Part shown: positions 37,750-45,811 of the stretch, piece by piece
Layout of the letters: every line of letters starts with the position of its first letter
How positions within the stretch are numbered: the first letter of the stretch is position 1
Assembly (NCBI GenBank): GCA_003216135.1
Contig: QCJI01000007.1
Coordinates: forward strand, 1-47,771
DNA: 47,771 nucleotides
From: Prochlorococcus sp. AG-409-A22
GTDB taxonomy: Bacteria; Cyanobacteriota; Cyanobacteriia; PCC-6307; Cyanobiaceae
Direction of reading: 5' to 3'
Notes under the pieces: generated by a model
What the model saw: the letters and a program-made list of their open reading frames with translations, nothing else
Told to the model about the DNA's origin: nothing
Databases searched by the model: none
Translations under genes and position numbers: made by a program

Positions 37750-38904
37750 TTGGATAACTTGGAATCGAAGTTGAATAATCAAGTTGGTATCCTTATCTGC
37801 GGACATGGTAGTAGAAATAAACTAGCTATTAAAGAATTTCAAGAATTAACTAAACTCATTCAAGAAAGATATCCAAATATAATTGTTGAATATGGTTTTT
37901 TGGAATTTGCCAAGCCTTCACTTACTGATGCCTTAGACAAGTTAAGAGATCATTCTATAAAAAAAGTAATTGCTATACCAGCGATGCTTTTTGCCGCTGG
38001 CCATGTAAAAAATGATATACCTAGCTTGCTTATCAGTTATGCAAGCAAAACAGATATGGAAATAATTTATGGAAGAGAGTTGGGGATTAATAATTTAATG
38101 ATCAGTGCAGCTTGTGAGAGAGTGAAAGATGTATTTAAAGATAATAATTCTCTTAAACCAGAAGAATCATTATTAGTTGTTGTTGGAAGAGGTTCTTCAG
38201 ACCCTGATGCAAATTCCAACGTTTCAAAGATTACGAGAATGATAGTAGAGGGAATTGGTTTAGGGTGGGGGGAAACAGTTTTTTCCGGTGTAACATTTCC
38301 TCTTGTTGAACCAGGTTTAAAAAATGTTGTGAGACTTGGTTATAAAAATATAATTATTTTCCCTTATTTTCTTTTCTCAGGAGTGCTTGTTACACGAATC
38401 AAAAGACAGACTGATTTAGTTGCTATTAATAATCCACAAATTTCATTTATTCATGCCAAATATCTGTCATCACAATCTTATGTTGTTGATACTTTTGTCG
38501 AAAGGATTCAAGAGATTTTGAATAACGAGGATAAAAATTTTATGAATTGCTCCTTGTGTAAATACAGATCAAATTTATTCGGCTTTGAAAAAGAAGTTGG
38601 ATTGGTTCAAGAAAGTCATCATGATCATGTAGAAGGTTTGGGAGTTAGTTGTGATTTATGTGATTCTGAATGTAATGGTGCTTGTGAAATACAAAGTCAA
38701 GTCCCTTATAACCAAGGTGAATCAAATTCATTAGAAAAGAATTCTCTAGAGCATGAAGATAAAGAAGGTCATAATCATGAACATATTCATGATCACCATC
38801 ATCACCATAGTATCTATCCAAATTCTAAACATCCTCTGGGTCCTGTTACACTTCGCATGCTTGGTGATGATCAAATCTTAAGAAATTCAGTTGAAAATAA
38901 CTGA
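37750..38904 (+). CDS. cbiX: Sirohydrochlorin chelatase, long His-rich form
   Basis: The TTG at 37750 (MDNLESKLNNQVG) is preferred over an upstream start at 37669, because upstream residues are not protein-like and would overlap the neighbouring gene. The 384-residue product has two CbiX-type chelatase halves (ILICGHGSRNKLAIKEF with the metal-binding His near residue 17, then LVVVGRGSSDPDANSN). CSLCKYRSNLFGFE and CDLCDSECNGACE follow, and then a long His-rich tail (HNHEHIHDHHHHHS). It inserts iron or cobalt into sirohydrochlorin for siroheme or cobalamin. The tail may store or deliver metal. Confidence 0.85.
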   Translation: MDNLESKLNNQVGILICGHGSRNKLAIKEFQELTKLIQERYPNIIVEYGFLEFAKPSLTDALDKLRDHSIKKVIAIPAMLFAAGHVKNDIPSLLISYASKTDMEIIYGRELGINNLMISAACERVKDVFKDNNSLKPEESLLVVVGRGSSDPDANSNVSKITRMIVEGIGLGWGETVFSGVTFPLVEPGLKNVVRLGYKNIIIFPYFLFSGVLVTRIKRQTDLVAINNPQISFIHAKYLSSQSYVVDTFVERIQEILNNEDKNFMNCSLCKYRSNLFGFEKEVGLVQESHHDHVEGLGVSCDLCDSECNGACEIQSQVPYNQGESNSLEKNSLEHEDKEGHNHEHIHDHHHHHSIYPNSKHPLGPVTLRMLGDDQILRNSVENN

Positions 38905-38940
38905 ATCAACTGTCTCTTTCTTGCTCGAGTCTTAATAGAC

Positions 38941-39144
38941 TTGGCATATATTAGTATTGCTAATGTAATTATAAGGAATCATTTAGGGCAGGATTTTCCA
39001 CAATTTAGTAGTAGTTTTCCACGTCCAAATCCACATCGAATTAGAACTGCCAGTATCTTTCAAGAAAAACAGTGGTTAAACATAATTGTTGACTTTTTCA
39101 TTAACTTTTATCAATTTATATATTTAAAAAATAAATTTTCTTGA
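38941..39144 (+). CDS. Possible 67-aa hypothetical protein
   Basis: An ORF with a TTG start (MAYISIANVIIRNHLGQ). The middle is polar and the C-terminus aromatic and hydrophobic. No family and no clear ribosome binding site. It may be real or a remnant. It contains two DnaA-box-like 9-mers. Confidence 0.3.
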   Translation: MAYISIANVIIRNHLGQDFPQFSSSFPRPNPHRIRTASIFQEKQWLNIIVDFFINFYQFIYLKNKFS

Positions 39145-39257
39145 ATTCAATCTATAGCTTGAGTCTCATTTGATAATCCAAAAAATCTTTAGATTAAAAT
39201 TTTTTGACTTTTAATGAAAAAAAGATGATTATTGATTGATATTAGAAAGTTATTTTT

Positions 39258-39515
39258 ATGAACAAAATAAACCAATCTGAGTTGAAAGATGTGAAATTAG
39301 ATTCATGCTCTTCAAATAAGGTCTCTCTTGAAACGGAGCTTTCTGAAATTCTTTATAAATCCATGAAGGATTTCGTATTAAGTAATCCTACTTGGGATCA
39401 ATATAAGCTTATAAATTCAGCACTAGCTACTTTTCTTGTGCAAAATGGATGTACTGACAACTCTGTATCAGAGATTTACTTAAATCAATTATTTACGCCT
39501 TCTAAGTCTTTTTAA
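39258..39515 (+). CDS. DUF2811-like small protein
   Basis: The 85-residue protein has VSLETELSEILYKSMKDFV, then NPTWDQYKLINSALATFLVQNGC, then YLNQLF. This matches the DUF2811 pattern of small cyanobacterial proteins of unknown function. The first 20 residues are variable and polar. It has an ATG start and overlaps the end of the convergent GMC gene by 14 bp. Confidence 0.65.
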   Translation: MNKINQSELKDVKLDSCSSNKVSLETELSEILYKSMKDFVLSNPTWDQYKLINSALATFLVQNGCTDNSVSEIYLNQLFTPSKSF

Positions 39516-41142
39516 TATTTAAACAGGCTCTTCTACTTAAGGCCATCATTGTAAGTGTAGGGCTATGCCATGACGAAGTTGGCCAACATGCCCCATCTAA
39601 TACAAGTACATTTTTGCATCCCCATAGTCTATTGAATTTATCAACCACACTATCTTCTGAACTATTCCCCATTGGAGCTCCCCCTACTTCATGGATGTAA
39701 TATCCAGGAGGAGGAGGACTATCTGAAAGTGCAATTAAATTTTCTGTAAATACATTTCCAAATGGCAAATTAATAAGTTCATCAATATTTTTTATTTCTC
39801 CATCTGCAGCTTCTACTGACTTTTGCATAGTATTCACCATATGTTTAGCCATGCTTAATTCATTTTCACTCCATTCGAATTCAATGTAAGGGATTGGGAT
39901 ACCCCATTCATCAGTTTCTTTCGAGAGAGAAACTGAGTTTTCTTTCCTCGGGAGGACTTCTCCATGGGCTATAAGAAATCCAATAGATGAATTTGAGTCT
40001 TTTTGCAAAAAATCAGGTATTCCTAACCTATCAATTGCACCCCATATCCCATATCCTCTCAGAAAATTGATATTTTCAATTTTTGGTAAATTTGTTCCAA
40101 ATGGAATAAAGAAACTTCCTGCACCAGATAGGGCAGGAGAAATATCTGATTGAGGGCCTAATTTTTTTGTTTTTGGAACTGAGAAAAATCTACACACAGA
40201 GATATGATCCATTAGAAATTTACCTAACTTCCCTGAATGATCTTTAAAACCTTTGGAGTTTGAATTATATTCGGAGTTCAGAAGTATTCTTAAGGTAGAT
40301 ATTGTTGATGAGCAAAGAAGAATTAAATCGCAATTTAATATTTTCTTATGGCCATTCTCTAGGTTGATAATTGTTAATTTTGAAGCGAGTTCTGTAGTTT
40401 TGTTTGTCTCAAAAGACTCTACTTTGTGATTAAAAAGTATTTGAACATTGCCGGTATCTAAAGCTTGCTTGAGCGTACTTCCTATACTTGAAGATCTAGG
40501 CCAGACTTTTTCTTGTACAGAGGAATTTCGATCAAATCCTCGAGATTGAATAAATGGATAATTTAATTTCGATTTAACTTGATTTCCAAAAAATTGTTCA
40601 CTTTTTGTCAAAGGAATCTCACCAATATATTTACCATTTGGTACTTCCTTAATATCATCTTGTTGTCCATAAATTCCACAAAACTGTTCAATAAAATCAT
40701 AATGGGGAGATAATTCATCGTATGAAATAGGCCAGTTTGGTCCAAACCCATCTTTTTTTGCTGGATGAAAATCATCAGGAGAAAATCTTAGTGTAATACC
40801 TCCCCAAGTTAATGATCTCCCACCATATTGATTGCCTTGCGTCCAAAGAAAGGGCTTTGTTGTGGGATAGTTGTAAGGATGCTTTAATTCATTTATATAT
40901 AAATTAGGATTATTTTTCCAATAACCAGGATGTTGACTTTGTTTCGCATGTTTTTTTGATAATAATCCTGATAATCTGTTAAAAGTAGCCTTTGGCTCAT
41001 CATTTATAGCTTCTTTTCTTTGTATTTGTGGACCTGCTTCTATTACTAAAACTTTTTTCCCCTGTTCGGCCAATGTAAGTGCGGCTATTCCTCCAGTAGC
41101 TCCAGAACCAACAACTATTGCATCATAAGGATTTATATCCAA
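39502..41142 (-). CDS. GMC-family FAD oxidoreductase
   Basis: The 546-residue flavoprotein has the N-terminal FAD-binding IVVGSGATGGIAALTLAEQG at residues 10-29. The GMC C-terminal end HEVGGAPMGN, then VLVLDGACWPTSSWHSPTLTMMALS follows, with the active-site His residues. Family members oxidise alcohols, sugars or choline. The substrate here is unknown. It has an ATG start and is divergent from the pentapeptide gene. Confidence 0.85.
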   Translation of the reverse strand: MDINPYDAIVVGSGATGGIAALTLAEQGKKVLVIEAGPQIQRKEAINDEPKATFNRLSGLLSKKHAKQSQHPGYWKNNPNLYINELKHPYNYPTTKPFLWTQGNQYGGRSLTWGGITLRFSPDDFHPAKKDGFGPNWPISYDELSPHYDFIEQFCGIYGQQDDIKEVPNGKYIGEIPLTKSEQFFGNQVKSKLNYPFIQSRGFDRNSSVQEKVWPRSSSIGSTLKQALDTGNVQILFNHKVESFETNKTTELASKLTIINLENGHKKILNCDLILLCSSTISTLRILLNSEYNSNSKGFKDHSGKLGKFLMDHISVCRFFSVPKTKKLGPQSDISPALSGAGSFFIPFGTNLPKIENINFLRGYGIWGAIDRLGIPDFLQKDSNSSIGFLIAHGEVLPRKENSVSLSKETDEWGIPIPYIEFEWSENELSMAKHMVNTMQKSVEAADGEIKNIDELINLPFGNVFTENLIALSDSPPPPGYYIHEVGGAPMGNSSEDSVVDKFNRLWGCKNVLVLDGACWPTSSWHSPTLTMMALSRRACLNIKKT

Positions 41143-41251
41143 AATCTAGCTCGTGATTTGTAATGTCAATAAATATAGCATTCAGCAAATAATTAATTTC
41201 ATGATTTAAGCTTAAGAAGTTAGAATTTTATTGAATTATTTCCCAATATAA

Positions 41252-41725
41252 ATGAGATTTATAATTCTAACTTTTTTACTAATTGTTCTAACCTTTCCTT
41301 ATAGAGTCTCTGCCGCCTTAGATTATGGTAAGCAATCCTTATTAGGAGCAGACTTTTCTGGATCTGATTTAAAAGGTGCAACTTTTTATTTAACTGATCT
41401 ACAGGATGCAAATTTATCGAATTGTGACCTCCAAAATGCGACTTTATACGGAGCGAAATTGAAAGATACTAATTTAAGTAATTCTAATTTAAGGGAGGTA
41501 ACTCTTGATTCAGCTGTTTTAGATGGAACAGATTTATCAAATACTAATTTAGAGGATTCTTTTGCTTACAGTACTCAGTTCGAAAATGTAAAAATACAAG
41601 GAGCAGATTTTACAAATGTCTACTTGTCAAAGGATATTGTAAGAAATTTTTGTAAAGATGCTTCTGGAATAAATCCTTTTACAAATAGAGAAACCAGAGA
41701 AACTCTAGGTTGCGATTATATGTAA
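41252..41725 (+). CDS. Exported pentapeptide-repeat protein
   Basis: The 157-residue protein has an N-terminal signal peptide (about residues 1-21, ending VSA). It is followed by pentapeptide repeats of the A(D/N)LxX type from about residue 30 to 125 (GADFSGSDLKGATF, LQDANLSNCDLQNATL, and so on). It is probably located in the periplasm or thylakoid lumen, where several cyanobacterial relatives occur. The C-terminal end has two Cys residues (Cys135 and Cys154) that could form a disulfide. Function unknown. Confidence 0.8.
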   Translation: MRFIILTFLLIVLTFPYRVSAALDYGKQSLLGADFSGSDLKGATFYLTDLQDANLSNCDLQNATLYGAKLKDTNLSNSNLREVTLDSAVLDGTDLSNTNLEDSFAYSTQFENVKIQGADFTNVYLSKDIVRNFCKDASGINPFTNRETRETLGCDYM

Positions 41726-41727
41726 AT

Positions 41728-42120
41728 TTATGCACATGAAAGTTCTTTTTTAATGCTTCTTTGCTTATAAAGTGAACGCCCAATAGGCCAACCCAAAATA
41801 GATAAACGTCTAATTATAGTATTTGAGTATTTAAAATTTAAGTTGTCTGAAAATTTTACGCCTAATTCATTGAGAGTATTTATTAATAAGTTAAGCTCTT
41901 TCTTATTACCTATTTTCTTATCCAAAATAATAAAATCTTTTCTAGGCAGTTTATTCTCTAAAACTTTATTGTTTTTAGCAAAACCTACTTTAAGTAAATT
42001 AAATTTATCAGAGTAAAGAGTATAAATTATTCCATTGTCTAATCTATCTGTATCCGTGCCCAAATAAAATGGAGATGAAATTAATTTCCGATATTCTTTT
42101 TTTATTCGTTTGGAATTCAT
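41728..42120 (-). CDS. Degenerate GIY-YIG/T5orf172-like protein
   Basis: The likely start is the ATG at 42120, giving 130 residues (MNSKRIKKEY); an in-frame ATG at 42150 lies inside the upstream gene. Residues 30-48 (GIIYTLYS, then LLKVGFA) resemble the GIY-YIG core of T5orf172 domains, and Glu75 in NKKELNLL could be the metal-binding Glu. The usual Arg after the YIG half is not obvious, so catalysis is doubtful. It begins immediately after the stop of the RHH-like gene, suggesting translational coupling. Another GIY-YIG-like protein lies 20 kb away. Confidence 0.5.
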   Translation of the reverse strand: MNSKRIKKEYRKLISSPFYLGTDTDRLDNGIIYTLYSDKFNLLKVGFAKNNKVLENKLPRKDFIILDKKIGNKKELNLLINTLNELGVKFSDNLNFKYSNTIIRRLSILGWPIGRSLYKQRSIKKELSCA

Positions 42121-42121
42121 A

Positions 42122-42619
42122 TTATGTGGCTTCATGTTGAGAAATTTCATATTTCTCTAATAAATTATTGACTTCTGCTAATGCAATCCTTTTTTGACAG
42201 GCAGAGTCATATCTATTTATTGCTATTGAAGGTATTGACCCTTTGCTTTTCATTTCTCTTAGTCCAGTTTCTAAGCATTGAAATGCAACACTAGATAAAT
42301 CTCGACCCTCTGCAGCAGCCCAAACCTTCAAGAGGTAATTAAGATTTGCTGGTACTGATATTTGAACTTTGTTCGAATTTGAAGTGTTTAAAGCAATATC
42401 ATCAAGACTTATTTCTTTGGAGGAAATCGTTTCTTTAACTTTTTTCTTGAAAACTTTAACTTGACCTATAGCGTCTTCGTTATTTTTTAATTTCCTTTCT
42501 ATTTCAAATAAGTCTTCTTCAGAATTAATTAAAGCTTCTAATGCCCACTTTGCGTCATCTTCCGAAATGGCTGTTTTATTAAGCCATTCATCTCTTATTT
42601 TTGACCAATTACTAGACAT
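42122..42619 (-). CDS. Ribbon-helix-helix-like DNA-binding protein
   Basis: The 165-residue protein is helical and acidic at the N-terminus (residues 1-80). It then has KVQISVP at 84-90, followed by two helices (NLNYLLKVWAAAEG and LSSVAFQCLETGLREM), the layout of a ribbon-helix-helix domain of the CopG/Arc type. It lies first in a two-gene minus-strand unit with the GIY-YIG-like gene. Upstream are two operator-like repeats and a TATAAT box, so self-repression is a reasonable inference. The fold call is by eye. Confidence 0.55.
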   Translation of the reverse strand: MSSNWSKIRDEWLNKTAISEDDAKWALEALINSEEDLFEIERKLKNNEDAIGQVKVFKKKVKETISSKEISLDDIALNTSNSNKVQISVPANLNYLLKVWAAAEGRDLSSVAFQCLETGLREMKSKGSIPSIAINRYDSACQKRIALAEVNNLLEKYEISQHEAT

Positions 42620-42634
42620 AAATACAATCTTATA

Positions 42635-42640
42635 ATTATA
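42635..42640 (-). promoter_or_regulatory. Candidate -10 box of the RHH-like operon
   Basis: TATAAT on the minus strand, about 15 bases before the ATG at 42619. This predicts a very short leader, with the -35 region falling inside the downstream member of the two operator-like repeats. Confidence 0.45.
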
Positions 42641-42648
42641 GAGTAATT

Positions 42649-42686
42649 GATTCTAGATAGATTGTCTACAAATTCTATATAGATTG
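42649..42686. repeat. Tandem operator-like repeats upstream of the RHH-like gene
   Basis: GATTCTAGATAGATTG (42649-42664) and AATTCTATATAGATTG (42671-42686) match at 14 of 16 positions and lie 22 bp apart, about two helical turns. TCTATATAGA within the second is a perfect palindrome. Paired repeats on one helix face are typical RHH operators. Confidence 0.6.
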
Positions 42687-42942
42687 AATTTAGATTTTAT
42701 AATTGTTGAATGTTTAAGGTTGAGTGTTTAAAACTAATTCTTTATGATTTAAGTAAAGAGATTCCACCAAAAATAAGGATTAATATTCCTTTAAAAACAA
42801 TTTATTTCAAGAATTGGAGATATTAAAAACTTTGACCTTAATTTTTGTATTCCTTTTTTATAAAGCTAGAGGGAACTTTCAGTCTTTGGGTTTTTGCTAG
42901 GAGGGATTTCTAAATTCTTTGCTTCTCACTAATTCTATTGTT
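42687..42942. other. AT-rich gap without visible genes
   Basis: Together with the operator region this forms a 323-bp gap between the RHH-like gene and gloA. I see no ORF with coding character, no clear terminator and no RNA structure I can name. It lies downstream of gloA on the minus strand. Confidence 0.4.
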
Positions 42943-43332
42943 TTAATCTCTTTCAATTAGTTCAATTTTATAGCCATCAGGATCTTCAACAAATGCTAAA
43001 AGTGTTGAGCTATTCTTCATTGTTTTAGGTTTTGTTGTTACTTTACAGCCATTATCTTCAAGATTTTGGCAAGTGCTATGAATATCTTTTACACCAATAG
43101 CAATATGCCCATACTTATCACCAAGATCATAGTCCTCCGACTTCTTGCTCCAGTTATGAGTTAATTCAATTACTGTATTATCTTTCTCTGGTCCATAACC
43201 AACAAATGCAAGAGTAAATTCTCCATGAGGATAATCTTTTCTTCTTATTAAACTCATTCCTAATCTATTTACATAAAAATCAATTGATTTATCTAAATCT
43301 CCAACCCTCAACATTGTGTGAAGAATACGCAT
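42943..43332 (-). CDS. gloA: Glyoxalase I (lactoylglutathione lyase)
   Basis: The 129-residue metal enzyme isomerises the methylglyoxal-glutathione adduct to lactoylglutathione. The metal-ligand and fold motifs MRILHTMLRVGDLDKSIDFY (His5), VIELTHNW (Glu56), YGHIAIGV (His76) and KIELIER (Glu125) are all in place, so this is a complete glyoxalase I. It has an ATG start and is divergent from the Tic20-like gene across 133 bp. Confidence 0.92.
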   Translation of the reverse strand: MRILHTMLRVGDLDKSIDFYVNRLGMSLIRRKDYPHGEFTLAFVGYGPEKDNTVIELTHNWSKKSEDYDLGDKYGHIAIGVKDIHSTCQNLEDNGCKVTTKPKTMKNSSTLLAFVEDPDGYKIELIERD

Positions 43333-43465
43333 TTTAAATCATGAACCTATTTAAATTATCTAATATTTATTGATGATCTGCCAAAAGATGTATCAAAAAT
43401 GGTATTTAAAAAATTAGTGTTTAGGAAATTAAGTTAAAGTAAATATTATAATTTTTCATAATTTA

Positions 43466-43924
43466 TTGGATCCTATAGTTCAGCGACTTTCGTCGGTAAT
43501 TTTGTACACATTGCCATTAAATGCATCAATACCTTTTGGAGTTTATTTGTTTTATAAATATCCTTTTCTGAAATTATTAGCATATTTAACTTATCCTGCT
43601 GAAATGATTGAGAAGTCTTTACCTCTTGGAGGGAGCTTTTTATTATTTTTAATTTTGTATCTAGGATTAGTAAGAAATCCACAAGTTCCTTATTTTATTA
43701 GATATAACGCATGCCAAGCATTACTCATTAATATCTCTTTGATAATAATTTCTTATCTCTTTCAAATCTTACCTTTAGATCAACTTGGATCGATCCTGTT
43801 TATATTAGGATCGATTGTGTTTTTATTTATACTTTGTATTTTTATATATTCTATTACTCAATGTATTTATGGAGTGGAGCCTGAAATTCCTTTTATTAGT
43901 AGATCTGTAAGGATGCAAATTTAA
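43466..43924 (+). CDS. Tic20-like membrane protein
   Basis: The 152-residue membrane protein starts with TTG and has about four hydrophobic helices. PQVPYFIRYNACQALLINI matches the conserved stretch of Tic20/Ycf60 proteins, which in plastids form part of the inner-envelope import channel. In cyanobacteria the role is not settled. It converges with the exported small protein gene. Confidence 0.75.
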   Translation: MDPIVQRLSSVILYTLPLNASIPFGVYLFYKYPFLKLLAYLTYPAEMIEKSLPLGGSFLLFLILYLGLVRNPQVPYFIRYNACQALLINISLIIISYLFQILPLDQLGSILFILGSIVFLFILCIFIYSITQCIYGVEPEIPFISRSVRMQI

Positions 43925-43948
43925 AATTCTTTAGGCTTTTTACTTCTT

Positions 43949-44320
43949 TTAGCATTCATTTAAAATAGATTCCCATTTTTTCTGACTTGCTTTTATTGCT
44001 TCCATTGGAGGTTTAGTCCCACTTATTTCGAATGCTTTCATTAATGATTTGTTAGCTACTAATCCAAGTTTCCCAGCTTCTCTCTGCCTTGAACATGTTT
44101 TTTCCCTAGAACCCTCCTTGAGATTAGTTTCTAGCTCTTTAAGAATCTTACTAGCTTCATTCGATTTAGAGTAAAAATCATTTATGTAAAAATCAAGGGT
44201 TGTATCAGCTAATATTTGAGTTGGCATGAACATGATTAATAAATTAAAGAAAAATATAAAAATGAATAACTTCACAATAATTTTTAGATAAATTCTTTCT
44301 AAAATTCTAATACTAAACAA
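43949..44320 (-). CDS. Exported small hypothetical protein
   Basis: The 123-residue product has an N-terminal hydrophobic segment (about residues 15-36) with a possible signal cleavage after LADT. A soluble helical domain with two Cys residues (KTCSRQ and the final Cys) follows. Probably periplasmic or lumenal. An alternative start at a later Met is possible. No family recognised. Confidence 0.55.
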   Translation of the reverse strand: MFSIRILERIYLKIIVKLFIFIFFFNLLIMFMPTQILADTTLDFYINDFYSKSNEASKILKELETNLKEGSREKTCSRQREAGKLGLVANKSLMKAFEISGTKPPMEAIKASQKKWESILNEC

Positions 44321-44463
44321 AAACTAAAAAAAAAATATAGTTCCTGAAGTTACTATTAAAATATTCCCATTTCAAACTTCATTTTTTAATTAAAAGAATA
44401 ATACAAACCTTTTATAAAAATAATCTATAAATATCTAAAAGAATAGTCTTATAAGGTGCTTAT

Positions 44464-44690
44464 TTAATCTTCAGCATCTTCAAATTCTCTTAGCAAACGG
44501 AAAGTTTTGGAAATAAAAGGGAATATCCATACCAACAAACCGACCACTGTTATTAAAGCGATAAGAAACCCCAAAATTGCTAAGAATCCGCCTGTTACAT
44601 CTCCTTAGTAGAAGCGATAAGCCCAATTGGGGCACCAACACCTAAAAGGAATAGTCTTGTTAAGGTTTGTTTTTCTTTTTTTCTTAACAT
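44464..44690 (-). pseudogene. Frameshifted two-TM small protein gene
   Basis: Reading from the ATG at 44690 gives MLRKKEKQTLTRLFLLGVG, then GAPIGLIASTKEM and a stop. The -1 frame continues directly with DVTGGFLAILGFLIALITVVG, then LLVWIFPFISKTFRLLREF and EDAED, ending at 44464. Adding one T in the TT run at 44605-44606 (one A on the coding strand) restores ASTKGDVTGG and one 75-residue protein with two transmembrane helices. The break may be real decay or a sequencing error. No family recognised. Confidence 0.6.
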
Positions 44691-44843
44691 GATTTTTAAA
44701 AAGAGTTTTTTATCTTTCCAATTTTATATCGATTGTCAACCTAAATATTCTTAAATTGGTTAGCCGAAAGTTTGCCACTTTTTTTACTTTAGCTACTGAA
44801 AACTTTCCGAAAACTAGCGAAATAAGTCCAAAATAATATGCAA

Positions 44844-44873
44844 TAAAAAAACTCCCTGAGGAGAAGTTTTTAT
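44844..44873 (-). terminator. Likely terminator of tRNA-Ser
   Basis: On the minus strand CTCC-TCAG-GGAG is followed by a run of seven T, with A-rich sequence before the stem that can extend it. It lies about 20 bases past the tRNA 3' end. The core stem is short, so strength is uncertain. Confidence 0.5.
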
Positions 44874-44892
44874 AAAAGTCAGTTGTAGAGAA

Positions 44893-44979
44893 CGGAGGGG
44901 GTGGGATTCGAACCCACGGTACCCTTGCAGATACGCTAGTTTTCAAGACTAGAGCCTTAAACCACTCGACCACCCCTCC
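44893..44979 (-). tRNA. tRNA-Ser (anticodon UGA)
   Basis: An 87-base tRNA with a long variable arm, as in serine tRNAs. The acceptor stem pairs GGAGGGG with CCCCTCC and has discriminator G, as is common for serine. The anticodon arm CTAGT-CTTGAAA-ACTAG puts TGA in the anticodon. The T arm is GTGGG-TTCGAAT-CCCAC. The CCA end is not encoded. The ORF covering it (44710-44973) is a shadow. Confidence 0.95.
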
Positions 44980-44983
44980 AACG

Positions 44984-45004
44984 GGTTATTTAGTTTTAAT
45001 AACC
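44984..45004. repeat. Perfect 7-bp inverted repeat beside tRNA-Ser
   Basis: GGTTATT (44984-44990) and AATAACC (44998-45004) flank a 7-base loop, directly upstream of the tRNA on the minus strand. It overlaps the expected tRNA promoter and could be a regulatory site or a processing hairpin. Confidence 0.4.
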
Positions 45005-45126
45005 TAAAAACTATAACATAAGAAACTAGTCATGGTCTAATTATTTAGAGAATGAGCAAATTCATTATAAACTTAGTTTTCCCAAACTGTTTTCGATAAT
45101 AATAACGTATTAAATCGTCATAATAG

Positions 45127-45261
45127 TCTTATTTTTCTTCGGAATTAGTCCACAAAGTTAGTTCACATACTGATATTCGATTGTTAATTCAAACTAAGAA
45201 TAATGGCTTTGCTATTGCTCTCAAATATATAGATGGCAAATTTGATTTAGCTATAACATAG
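45127..45261 (+). pseudogene. Possible gene fragment without a normal start
   Basis: A frame of 44 codons with protein-like content (TDIRLLIQTKNNGFAIALKY at its centre) has no ATG or GTG; the only usable start is the TTG at 45181, which gives 26 residues. No ribosome binding site. It looks like a remnant. Confidence 0.25.
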
Positions 45262-45272
45262 TAATAGAAAAG

Positions 45273-45697
45273 ATGTTTCTAAGCAAATCTAAGCAATTAA
45301 AAATTTTCTCCAAGAAATCAAATTTAGAACAGGTCTTGTGTTTTATTGAGAACTATTTCCCCCAGAAGAAAGACCGAGCTAATCGCAAAGGGTTGCCTCT
45401 GGATATGTTAGTAACGGGAACTATCAATCAAATTCAAAAAATGGCTTCTTTGAGTTCCAAATCATTAACTCCAAATGCAAAGAATAGGAAACTCTCAGTT
45501 ACCTTAGGGAGTTGGGCTTTACCATACCTGAAATTGTTGAAGCAAATAGGACAAGCCAAGTAGAAACTTATAGTAAGGATTGGAGTTCTTGGAAGTTTTT
45601 TTCTAATTGGACAACGGACGTAACCGTAGTAAAAATAAATTTTAGAAAATTACAGTTATTTAGAGAAAAATCTTATGGTTGCTATGCTTACTGGTAA
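45273..45697 (+). pseudogene. Possible broken gene in two overlapping frames
   Basis: One frame (45273-45563, ATG) gives 96 residues starting MFLSKSKQLKIFSKK and ending in KLLKQIGQAK. A second frame covers the 3' part and gives ETLSYLRELGFTIPEIVEAN, running on to the stop at 45697. The second frame reads more like protein than the end of the first and lacks a good start. This suggests one older gene broken by an indel, or two overlapping short genes. No family recognised. Confidence 0.3.
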
Positions 45698-45718
45698 ATT
45701 GCGATTAAGTATTAAAAG

Positions 45719-45811
45719 ATGGGAAGCTTACCAAAACTAATTGCACTTGCTATGGTCTTACTACTTGTAGGAAGTACTTTTGTTGGTGGGATTATTTACT
45801 TTATTAGATAA
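45719..45811 (+). CDS. Possible 30-aa single-TM peptide
   Basis: ATG ORF of 30 codons with a clear hydrophobic segment (IALAMVLLLVGSTFVGGIIY). Small membrane peptides like this are common in picocyanobacteria. It overlaps another short ORF in a different frame. Confidence 0.4.
   Translation: MGSLPKLIALAMVLLLVGSTFVGGIIYFIR

Noticed and set aside
39145-39257. AT-rich palindromes before the DUF2811-like gene
   Set aside because: Short A/T runs flanking AATCT-TT-AGATT; too weak and too common at this composition to call a terminator.
44710-44973. ORF of 87 aa on the minus strand over the tRNA
   Set aside because: Its N-terminal part is the tRNA-Ser sequence read as protein; the tRNA fits perfectly and the ORF has no independent support.
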